A stretch of 64,000 bases of DNA, from the NCBI GenBank assembly GCA_963082875.1, contig OY720098.1:2356001-2420000 (forward strand), given 5' to 3'. How positions within the stretch are numbered: the stretch's first letter is position 1; the number at the start of each line of letters is the position of its first letter. The translations under genes and the position numbers were made by a program. The stretch comes from Corella eumyota (taxonomy: Eukaryota > Chordata > Ascidiacea > Phlebobranchia > Corellidae). A model generated the notes under the pieces. It had not been told where the DNA came from. It saw only the letters and a program-made list of their open reading frames with translations, and did no database searches. Below are positions 49,301 through 53,630 of this stretch, one piece after another.

Positions 49301-50576
49301 GTGAGACAGGAGGGTACGGAACTTGCCAATATAACTCAAATTACTGTGCTTCAAATTATTATGAAACAAATAAATGTGGTGGTCCAGGAAACAGACAATG
49401 TTGTGTTAGTAAGTAAAATAACTTATTTAATTTTCTTGCAATTTCGTGGTTACTTAACATGCCAAAAAAGCTTATGTAATATATATATATGTCTTAACTG
49501 TTGCATTAAATATAACAAAAAAGATAAGATAATATATGTACTTAGTTTTTTTCTGGCTATTTTTGTTAATATTTACACAGTTTTTAATATTGCTTAACTT
49601 GAAACATTAATTTGTTTATTTTTGTTTTTTAAATTAAAAAAAAATTAATTTTTTTTTGGTTCAAAATATTTTATTAGAAATTATTTTTTAAGGGAATCCC
49701 CCAACTAAACCCCCAGATGGGCCCGTAACAACGACAACTAAAGATGGAATATTGCCTACAACTAAACCCACTGACCCGAATAACACCCCAGCCAAAACAA
49801 CTATGACAACGCAAACAACTAATAAACCAACAGTTGTTTCATATGGACCAGGTAAAACCTGAACTATTATATTTTATAAAAATCCAACATAAATATTTTT
49901 GTTGCATCTACCATTTTTATTACATTTATTTATCCTTGATGTGGGAAGGTCAACTTCACAACCTAAACATTAAGTAACATTATTTACCTAAACCAATCCA
50001 AGTTGCTTGTGGCAGTTTGGAATATTATTGATTATAATTGCTAAAAATTATAAGTTGCTGGTTAAGTGTTGGCTCAGCAGGAGTTCAATTCGTTTATAGC
50101 ACCTTACTCAAATATGCTACAAGATGAGAGCAGTGGGAATTAAACCCCTGACCTCATGTAGTGAAGCCAAGTGTTCTGACCACTTCTAAAGGTTTAAGAG
50201 CAACGAACATGTAAATGCTTTCACTTTTTATACAGAAAACGATGGTTTAGATGCAGGTGGTATTGCTGGTATAATAATTGCTGTTCTATTTGTCCTTGCT
50301 GCTGGTGGAGTTGCCTTTTTCTTATATAGAAAAACCAGTGTTAAAATTCCCATTTTGGGAAGTTCAAGTGCTGTAGCAGGATTTGAAAACCCAATCATGT
50401 ATAATAAAGAGAACGAAGAAACTGTAAGTCAAGGTTTAGGCCTTGAGGTATTTTGATTAATGTAATAATTAACTTTAAATACTATTTTAATTTACATTGT
50501 TTTAGGGAATAAATGGATTTGTTTTAAATTTCAGGATACTTTGGATATGGATTTACCTGCAGAATTTGAAGCTTAA
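16253..50576 (+). CDS. Giant type I receptor: 11 CTLD, 2 discoidin, LCCL, trefoil, TM
   Basis: Predicted cell-surface lectin/adhesion receptor of about 2523 residues in 59 exons (7572 nt; frame closed through all junctions). Exon positions are in the module entries below. Order: signal peptide; CTLD1-4 (about residues 24-603); discoidin 1 (610-788); discoidin 2 with an inserted Cys-rich module (789-1067); LCCL (1068-1163); CTLD5-7 (1164-1648), with CTLD6 carrying an inserted FN2; Pro-rich linker; CTLD8-11 (1663-2251); trefoil; two Cys-rich repeats; Thr/Pro stalk; TM (about 2456-2476); tail. Only one signal peptide and one TM helix are present, arguing for a single gene. CTLD strings and FN2 recall the mannose-receptor family, but discoidin, LCCL and trefoil modules do not belong to it. 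Carbohydrate binding is inferred from EPN/WND and QPD motifs. Two genes fused by prediction error remain possible; transcripts would settle it. Confidence 0.88.
16826..17055 (-). mobile_element. Diverged SINE copy
   Basis: Lectin intron 2. Body hairpins and head are recognisable; the tail end is eroded. Confidence 0.75.
17798..18080 (-). mobile_element. SINE, left partner of a head-to-head pair
   Basis: Nearly full young copy in lectin intron 3. Its head end meets an (AT)n tract, after which a second copy runs the opposite way. Confidence 0.9.
18081..18102. repeat. (AT)n microsatellite between two SINE heads
   Basis: About 11 AT units joining the 5' ends of two opposite SINE copies. Confidence 0.85.
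18103..18218 (+). mobile_element. SINE head and proximal body, 3' truncated
   Basis: A box, B box and the TAGCGCC/GGTGCTA hairpin are present; the copy stops about 110 bp before lectin exon 4. Confidence 0.85.
18479..18756 (-). mobile_element. SINE, old subfamily
   Basis: Lectin intron 4. Tail motif is the gggtcgactttacaacc form; a short internal duplication of the tacctaaacata segment is present. Confidence 0.85.
19004..19294 (+). mobile_element. SINE, full length, young
   Basis: Lectin intron 4. Intact head, body and A tail; the tail ends only 23 bp before the exon at 19318. Confidence 0.92.
19850..20076 (+). mobile_element. SINE, old subfamily, head eroded
   Basis: Lectin intron 6. The 3' hairpin reads AGGTTG-loop-CAACCT, a perfectly paired variant of the young AAGTCG/CGACTT stem. 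Confidence 0.75.
20941..21202 (-). mobile_element. SINE with internal deletion
   Basis: Lectin intron 8. The CTGCTGA...TCAGCAG segment is missing; the rest is close to consensus. Confidence 0.88.
21580..21815 (-). mobile_element. Diverged SINE copy
   Basis: Lectin intron 9. Old copy with recognisable body (cttacttaagggcgctacag) and head remnant. Confidence 0.65.
22120..22388 (-). mobile_element. SINE, nearly full length
   Basis: Lectin intron 10, starting 10 bp after the donor at 22111. The tail-adjacent hairpin is deleted and the head is intact. Confidence 0.85.
22485..22620 (+). repeat. Short dispersed repeat family B, copy
   Basis: Contains the shared blocks aaataaaactgctatttgtgg and tgtgacc...acaataaaatgtcaacc...ggttgtgctattaac; lectin intron 10. 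Confidence 0.55.
23029..23312 (+). mobile_element. SINE, full length
   Basis: Lectin intron 11. The head has A-box changes (GCAAGGTGGTAGG); body and tail are close to consensus. Confidence 0.88.
23603..23858 (-). mobile_element. SINE, old subfamily
   Basis: Lectin intron 12. Tail hairpin is the AGGTCA/CGACCT form; the head is diverged. Confidence 0.75.
23978..24013 (+). other. Pro-rich linker exon of the lectin receptor
   Basis: A 36-bp exon with phase 1 at both ends, encoding a Pro-rich spacer (TAPQEPPTVP) between CTLD3 and CTLD4. Its small size and symmetrical phase make it skippable without frame change. Confidence 0.75.
24244..25966 (+). other. CTLD4, mannose-type site
   Basis: Exons 24244-24331, 24575-24663, 25079-25231, 25846-25966. 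It reads WADARLHCQQEGGDL, WTGGLD, WRWSDG, INWAAGEPN and EWNDIGC, ending YGYICEK. EPN and WND are both intact, predicting calcium-dependent mannose/fucose-type binding. The intron after 24663 has a GC donor. Confidence 0.9.
24871..24967 (+). mobile_element. SINE 3' fragment
   Basis: Last ~95 bp only (ggcaacctt to atatatacaaaaaa) in lectin intron 15. Confidence 0.8.
26448..26748 (-). mobile_element. SINE with duplicated head end
   Basis: Lectin intron 18. Full copy whose head terminus is followed by a second short piece (gccactacaccacgctg). Confidence 0.88.
27063..27150 (-). repeat. Short dispersed repeat family B, copy
   Basis: Reverse-orientation copy (aggcccta...aaattgtcataatat, then acaccacaaata) in lectin intron 19. 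Confidence 0.45.
27881..28074 (-). mobile_element. SINE lacking its head
   Basis: Lectin intron 21. Tail and body present, breaking off at ctatagcgcc. Confidence 0.82.
28590..28745 (+). repeat. Short dispersed repeat family B, copy
   Basis: Blocks attgctgcttgtggtgcc and gagtagcaac...acgacaaccataaggcgggcc are shared with the copies at 38661 and 60325; lectin intron 22. Confidence 0.55.
28918..29895 (+). other. Cys-rich module nested inside discoidin domain 2
   Basis: Exons 28918-29086 and 29714-29895 (351 nt, 117 residues), entered and left by phase-1 introns. Motifs: WDSARAYCVSMGGDLC, EICPNG, GDQWAP, NDWVEVGDD, VCWIHNDHYGAPQWG and a final FCC. The first part resembles a CTLD helix-2 region (SARxxCxxxGGxL), but the remainder does not. 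I recognise the pattern YC..GGxLC..ICPxG..DQWxP..NDWV as a recurrent module but cannot name it with confidence. Confidence 0.75.
29113..29391 (+). mobile_element. SINE, full length with B-box deletion
   Basis: Lectin intron 23. A deletion after GTGGGTTCAAT removes the end of the B-box arm; the remainder is intact with a long A tail. Confidence 0.9.
30640..30740 (-). repeat. Short dispersed repeat family B, copy
   Basis: Reverse copy with cattttaattgtcatgata and tggtcgcaactctcaacta in lectin intron 25. Confidence 0.5.
31160..31445 (+). mobile_element. SINE, full length, young
   Basis: Lectin intron 26. Near-consensus copy whose tail ends 25 bp before the exon at 31471. Confidence 0.92.
31937..32735 (+). 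other. LCCL domain
   Basis: Exons 31937-32101 and 32613-32735. Hallmarks seen: YCTDIAT, VNCPAGCDAG, LWGTIVYTDDSYICPAA with IHDGR, then HGGTVNVKKVAG and a final SFVFQ. LCCL domains (cochlin, Limulus factor C, Lgl1) occur in secreted or surface proteins of defence and matrix; cochlin's binds lipopolysaccharide. Confidence 0.93.
32191..32452 (+). mobile_element. SINE, old subfamily
   Basis: Lectin intron 28. Head partly recognisable (gagttcaattcccgctgc); tail reads aaggataaataaatat. Confidence 0.75.
33100..34650 (+). other. CTLD5, mannose-type site
   Basis: Exons 33100-33176, 33373-33481, 34064-34217 and the first part of 34575-34760. It begins GCPSGWSGWKDWCYYL and continues NLVSIHSQAEQNFV, VWIGMDDL, YQWSDG, RWSFNEPN, LWNDHSC and NYMCKM. 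EPN and WND are both present, so calcium-dependent sugar binding is likely. Confidence 0.9.
33706..33996 (+). mobile_element. SINE, full length, young
   Basis: Lectin intron 31. Intact A and B boxes and tail; ends 67 bp before exon 34064. Confidence 0.92.
34770..35037 (+). mobile_element. SINE, old subfamily
   Basis: Lectin intron 33, starting close to the donor. Tail hairpin AGGTTG/CGACCT. Confidence 0.75.
35692..36240 (+). other. Fibronectin type II module nested in CTLD6
   Basis: Exon 35692-35781 (90 bp, phase 1 at both ends) plus the start of exon 36163-36316. The sequence reads HQCSFPFLYEGVSYYDC, then ISFGRPYELL, GGPWCSADPVY and AVPCEG. This matches the FN2 signature CxFPFxYxGxxYxxC...WC...C with all four cysteines. 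FN2 modules bind collagen in the mannose-receptor family and gelatinases, but there they stand alone before the CTLDs. Confidence 0.85.
36356..36624 (+). mobile_element. SINE, old subfamily
   Basis: Lectin intron 36. Begins within the A box region; B box ggtcctgagtttaatcccc present. Confidence 0.78.
36947..37242 (+). mobile_element. SINE, full length, young
   Basis: Lectin intron 37. Complete copy with a 14-A tail. Confidence 0.9.
37340..37420 (-). repeat. Short dispersed repeat family B, fragment
   Basis: Reverse fragment (cagacctacgg, tattcacaactcctaatcaa) just before the minisatellite in lectin intron 37. Confidence 0.4.
37423..37538 (+). repeat. Minisatellite, 29 bp x 4
   Basis: Unit TTTACACCTTTAATAGCAGT plus TTTACTTAC, starting at 37423, 37452, 37481 and 37510. 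It ends 7 bp before lectin exon 38 (37546), so the last unit forms the splice-acceptor tract. Confidence 0.93.
38158..38442 (+). mobile_element. SINE, old subfamily, full length
   Basis: Lectin intron 39. Head GGCAGTGTGATGTAGTGGTC; ends 30 bp before exon 38473. Confidence 0.82.
38661..38822 (+). repeat. Short dispersed repeat family B, best copy
   Basis: Starts in a TA-rich stretch, then aactgtcatttctggtacac, gagttgcgaccatattacga, caattaaaatgccctctgta and gggcaggctttt. Lectin intron 40. Confidence 0.55.
38871..38915 (+). other. Pro-rich linker exon between CTLD7 and CTLD8
   Basis: A 45-bp exon, phase 1 at both ends, encoding DLFPAYTAPPGTL. Like the 23978-24013 exon it can be included or skipped without a frame change. 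Confidence 0.72.
38935..39212 (-). mobile_element. SINE, nearly full length
   Basis: Lectin intron 41, just after the 38915 donor. Young copy with two small internal deletions. Confidence 0.9.
39826..40850 (+). repeat. Tandem triplication, ~346-bp unit
   Basis: Three diverged units starting at about 39826, 40171 and 40519 (each opening gagtaagcaccacaa) fill most of lectin intron 42. Each carries a piece like the old SINE tail (gtcgaccttcccacatcga). Confidence 0.88.
41051..41330 (+). mobile_element. SINE, old subfamily, full length
   Basis: Lectin intron 43. Tail hairpin AGGTTG/CGACCT; head close to consensus. Confidence 0.82.
41689..41955 (-). mobile_element. SINE, old subfamily
   Basis: Lectin intron 44. 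Diverged but recognisable throughout; head end eroded. Confidence 0.75.
42694..42975 (+). mobile_element. SINE, nearly full length, young
   Basis: Lectin intron 46. Short deletion in the CTGCTGAGCC hairpin; otherwise consensus. Confidence 0.9.
43552..44798 (+). other. CTLD10, degenerate site
   Basis: Exons 43552-43698, 44190-44308, 44606-44798. Motifs: CPNGQGLVEWDTSCYKVY, WANARQQC, LASIWNVYENNYL, MWNGLNY, FQWSDH, QWNQNEPQN, then NWENRLPVQC and FVCKH. EPN is altered to EPQ and WND to WEN, so binding is doubtful. The 44190 acceptor (ccatgaag) has a weak polypyrimidine tract. Confidence 0.86.
43753..44100 (-). mobile_element. SINE with extra head piece
   Basis: Lectin intron 48. A full copy ends at about 44040 and is followed by a repeated head segment (tggtgtagcaagtgttc) to 44100. 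Confidence 0.88.
44861..45318 (+). repeat. Minisatellite, 29 bp x ~16
   Basis: Sixteen units built on CTTTGCTGTTAGCAAACCTT in lectin intron 50. Units 8-14 alternate between two variants, giving a 58-bp higher-order period. Confidence 0.94.
45430..45505 (-). repeat. tRNA-like fragment between short inverted repeats
   Basis: On the minus strand a B-box stretch (GGGGTTCAATTCT) follows AGAGGTCC. It is flanked by 12-bp inverted repeats (acagaaaataat / attattttctgt). It could be a fragment of another tRNA-derived element. Confidence 0.35.
46031..46586 (+). mobile_element. SINE with four tandem tRNA-like heads
   Basis: A full SINE whose 5' head is repeated: units of 87 bp start at 46041, 46128, 46215 and 46302, each holding an A box (TGGTGTAGTGGTAAG) and B box (GGTTCAATCCC). 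A single normal body and tail follow to 46586. Units 1-3 are identical or nearly so and the fourth has a few differences. Confidence 0.93.
47173..47459 (-). mobile_element. SINE with internal duplication
   Basis: Lectin intron 52. The gtgccttactcgagggcgct segment occurs twice in tandem; the tail-adjacent hairpin is missing. Confidence 0.87.
47546..47600 (-). mobile_element. SINE head fragment
   Basis: Only the B-box to A-box stretch (caatacctcatgtag...accactacac) in lectin intron 52. Confidence 0.5.
47887..48175 (-). mobile_element. SINE, full length, young
   Basis: Lectin intron 53. Near-consensus from tail to head. Confidence 0.92.
48360..48497 (+). other. P-type trefoil domain
   Basis: A single 138-bp phase-1 exon. 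Sequence order: CSFPDSERSDCGYEGI, YECLERLCCWDASGVG and TCYY. This fits the trefoil pattern Cx..Px..RxxCGxxGIxxxxCxxxxCCxD....C with all six cysteines. Trefoil domains occur in mucosal peptides and mucin-associated proteins. Confidence 0.9.
48532..48806 (-). mobile_element. SINE, old and diverged
   Basis: Lectin intron 54. Full span recognisable with many substitutions. Confidence 0.72.
48882..49408 (+). other. Two small Cys-rich repeats (GGxC...QCC type)
   Basis: Exons 48882-49022 and 49259-49408, each phase 1 at both ends, encode related modules. Repeat 1: ACIEKGGACKDYRYNSC...FLCGG...NRCC; repeat 2: PCETGGYGTCQYNSNYC...NKCGGPGNRQCC. The spacing resembles six-cysteine modules ending GxxxxQCC found beside hydrolase domains in animals and fungi. 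I cannot assign a function. Confidence 0.7.
49693..49851 (+). other. Thr/Pro-rich juxtamembrane stalk
   Basis: One exon encoding about 53 residues, dominated by Thr, Pro, Lys and Asn (TTTTK, TTKPTD, TTMTTQTTNKPT). It is a likely mucin-type O-glycosylated stalk that raises the lectin array off the membrane. Confidence 0.82.
49923..50190 (-). mobile_element. SINE, old subfamily
   Basis: Lectin intron 57. Tail hairpin AGGTTG/TGACCT; head end lost. Confidence 0.8.
50236..50576 (+). other. Transmembrane helix and cytoplasmic tail of the lectin receptor
   Basis: Exons 50236-50423 and 50535-50576. A Gly/Ile/Val/Ala helix of about 20 residues is followed by YRKTS, a positive-inside stop-transfer signal. 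The tail of about 45 residues holds GFENPIMYN, close to FxNPxY endocytic motifs but with one extra residue before Tyr, then acidic residues ending PAEFEA. An AATAAA signal lies at about 50720-50725. Confidence 0.85.
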
Positions 50577-50745
50577 TATTTTAACATAAAATTTGTACAA
50601 AAATTCTTCTTGATTATTAAGTTGCTTCTTTAAATTTTGTTTTGTTGAAGGATATACTTTGGTAATTGTATAATAATTGAAATTGATGAATTGTTTTGTA
50701 AAAAAAATTGAACTTTAATAATAAAAAAGAAGTTATGAAAAACAT
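50577..50745 (+). promoter_or_regulatory. Lectin receptor 3' UTR with poly(A) signal
   Basis: Short AT-rich 3' UTR of about 165 nt. AATAAA at about 50720-50725 is the first canonical hexamer after the stop. Confidence 0.5.
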
Positions 50746-51852
50746 TTTAAAATACTTGTTCTATATTTTTCGATTTATTTTACGTTTATTACCTGAACAT
50801 GGGGTAACCCAGCTTAAATCATAAGTTACTTATTCAGTTTAAGATGTGGTCGTTTACATGTGATTGATTTTTAAAAAAGTCTGGTTTAAGCTTTGAAAGC
50901 ATTTTAAACCCAGTTCCTTATTTTTTTTGTATATATCTTTATCCTCGATGTGGGAAAGTCGAATGCGCGACTTAAAAATAGAGTAACATCAGTTACTCCC
51001 CCCCCCAGTCTCGAGTTTTCTGTGTTAGTTTGGGATATTATAGATTATAATTGCCCGGTAATTATACTGCTGATTAAGTGTTGGCTCAGTAGGAGTTCAT
51101 GTCTATAGTGTCTCACTCAAGGGCGTTACAGCATGAGATCAGTGGGGATTGAACACACGACCTCATGTGTGGTGTAGCAAGTGTTCTTACCACTAACCCA
51201 CGCTACCGGTTGTAAAGTATTTTAGCTACTATACTGCCGAATTTCATTAACGTGAAGAAGTTATAGACTAAACCTTAGATGAAAAGTTATTCCATTAAAA
51301 TACAAGTAAGCGTTACATGCGTTAAAATACAAATCCTAAGTTATAAAAATGCTTTTATACAAAAGTATAGCCTGAGCTTTAAGTAGTTTTTTTAAGTTGT
51401 GTCTACCTTGATTTGTTGGGAAACCCTTTTTTATAGGATTTTCGGGCAAACAAACATTTCGTTAATACAAATCTAAAGTTGATTTGGTAACCAAAACACT
51501 AGCTTAGTGAAGTTAGATTTAAATAACTGGTAAAATCATTTATGCTACAGAATTATACGTAGGCCTATTAATTTATTATCTTATTTAATTTTTAGCGTTC
51601 ACTGCGTCTTTAAATAAAGTTAAAAATTGGTGTTTAATTCTTGCCAAAAGCTTATCCATTATAACGTTTTGACTATATCAATATATTGAGCTATTTAGTG
51701 TTTAACGTAGTTGGCCTCACTGACGTTGTTTTTTATTATCAACGAATATTTTTTAGGTTTTTTAGTAGATTTAATACCAAAAGGTGTTTAAAATCTGTAA
51801 AAAAATTAAAAACAAAAAGTCATTTTAAAGAACTATTAAAAAAATAGCAAAA
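50746..51852. other. Intergenic region, lectin receptor to ARL2BP
   Basis: About 1.1 kb. It holds one SINE (50931-51211) and otherwise AT-rich sequence without exons or identifiable sites; the ARL2BP promoter must be in the right half. Confidence 0.55.
50931..51211 (-). mobile_element. SINE, full length, intergenic
   Basis: Young copy between the lectin receptor and ARL2BP, with a C8 run replacing part of the cgaccc segment. Confidence 0.9.
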
Positions 51853-52305
51853 ATGACTTCATTTCAATTTGTTGAAAAAATGGATGTGAGTTGTAATGAC
51901 GAACAGAAGAAATTTGACACCGTTATTGGGGTTATAGAGGATATTATAATGACTGAGGACTTCCAAGAATTACAAAACACTTTTATGGATAAACATTATA
52001 ATGAATTCGAAGACAGTGAAGAAAATAAATTTATTTACACGGATATTTTTCAAGAATATGGATCAATTATTGAAAATTACTTAGAGGCACAATTAACTGC
52101 AAGATTGCCAGGATTTCTGATGGACAAATTTTTAAAATCATTGCAAACACATAAGAATGAAATAAGCGAAGAGATTTTTGAAATGTTTGTTACTTTTACT
52201 GATTTTATTGCATTTAAAGAATTGTTTATTGATTATAAAGCTCAAAAAGAAGGAAAAAATGCAGACTTAATGCAAAGTTTTGTGATTCAATCTTACGGGA
52301 ACTAA
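51853..52305 (+). CDS. ARL2BP: ADP-ribosylation factor-like 2-binding protein (BART)
   Basis: Effector that binds GTP-loaded ARL2/ARL3 and acts at centrosome, cilium base and mitochondria. The complete 150-residue frame is one exon. It matches the BART domain from memory of the human protein: FDTVIGVIEDIIM, FMDKHYNEFEDSEENK, IFQEYGSIIENYLE, HKNEISEEIFEMFVTFTDF and FKELFIDYKAQKEG align nearly end to end. Length is close to human (163), lacking only the C-terminal extension. The ATG has an A at -3. Vertebrate ARL2BP has several introns while this copy has none, so intron loss or a retrocopy is possible. The frame is intact, so it is probably functional. The next gene, sortilin, starts 1.3 kb downstream on the same strand. 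Confidence 0.96.
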   Translation: MTSFQFVEKMDVSCNDEQKKFDTVIGVIEDIIMTEDFQELQNTFMDKHYNEFEDSEENKFIYTDIFQEYGSIIENYLEAQLTARLPGFLMDKFLKSLQTHKNEISEEIFEMFVTFTDFIAFKELFIDYKAQKEGKNADLMQSFVIQSYGN

Positions 52306-52890
52306 TTATAATTTTTTCTTGACAATTTTGTGCCAACTGTTTAATGTTATGCTGCAAAACTTTGTTGTATTATACTAACATTTGTTACTGTAATTTTAAA
52401 CAAATATTTTTTGTTACTTTAATTAAGGAATTTCTTTAAAAAGTTTCATATATAGTATACTTGCTTGTTGTTTTATTTAAAACATTTTTTAGTATTCGTT
52501 CATATATAATGGCTCTATAATAATTCTTACTGTTTTAATGGCTACTTTTTTATTTTAACTCAATGTTTTATTTATATATTATCGGTACATAAGATATTAA
52601 TTGTTAAAGTTAAGATGAAAACACAAGTGCCTTTTTCAATATTTTGAGTTTGTTTTTTGTTTTGTTTATTTTTTAAACCATTATATTTCTGTATAACTAA
52701 GTAATTTTAAAACAATATTTAAGATTCTGCAATTACATGACTTTTGTGATATTTATATAACTCACATTTTAATATTTGGTGCTTTTATTATTCATGTAAT
52801 TTTAATTTTTTACTTTAATGTTTTATACCCTCCAATATTTGTATATTTTGTTGTTACTTACTTCAATAAATTAGTTTTAATAAAAACTTC
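52306..52890 (+). promoter_or_regulatory. ARL2BP 3' UTR with two poly(A) signals
   Basis: AT-rich sequence with AATAAA hexamers at about 52865-52870 and 52879-52884, which would give a 3' UTR of roughly 570-590 nt. No repeat copy is seen. Confidence 0.45.
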
Positions 52891-53630
52891 TGCTTAAGTT
52901 ATTTATTTTTTTTTTAAATTGTAAAATAAAGAGAAAACCAAAATATTTAAAATAAAACTGTCTAAATAAAACAAACTTTTTTTTAATATTAGCTTTGTAG
53001 TTTTGACACGGCGTGTGTAAATCACAATTTTGATACGACGTGTAAACAACATAGATATCTGATATTATTTATTTTTAGGACTTCGTCATTTTCATCTAAC
53101 ATCTTTGTATTTGTTTTTAATTATCTAGATTTAAGAAGAAATAAGATTTCAGATAATTAGTCTGGACAAATGTTTAGTGTTGGATATTAACGAATTAAAT
53201 CATAACTGTCGGAAAAAGCAACAAGATCGTCTTGCAATTAGACAGATAGATTTAAAACGTAATTTTTTGGTAATTTCACGCGAATAACTTTACAAAAATA
53301 TTTTATCAATTTATCATATGATACCTAGTACTACATAGATGTAAACTCAGCAAGATTAAAGTGTTTAATAAAAAACGTAAAATTGAAGTAAAATACAGAA
53401 GTGTTTTCATGGTTTATTTAGTTGGAAAACGGTTTTTAAAATTGGTTTAAAACATATTTCTTTCTGTTTTTATGAATAAAGTATTCACTTTAATTTGATT
53501 AAAGTAATTTTTGTTACATATTAGTTATTGTTTAAATAAATATTAAATGCATTCAGGCCTTCAATAATCTATGACAAAAATATGATTTTAATATTTGTTT
53601 TAATTTAGACAAATTTTAAGATTTTTAAAA
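52891..53630. other. Intergenic region, ARL2BP to sortilin
   Basis: About 740 bp without coding potential. It holds two imperfect direct copies of a TTTTGAyACGrCGTGT motif at 53001-53046, the only distinctive sequence I see. The sortilin promoter and 5' UTR must lie here. Confidence 0.5.
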
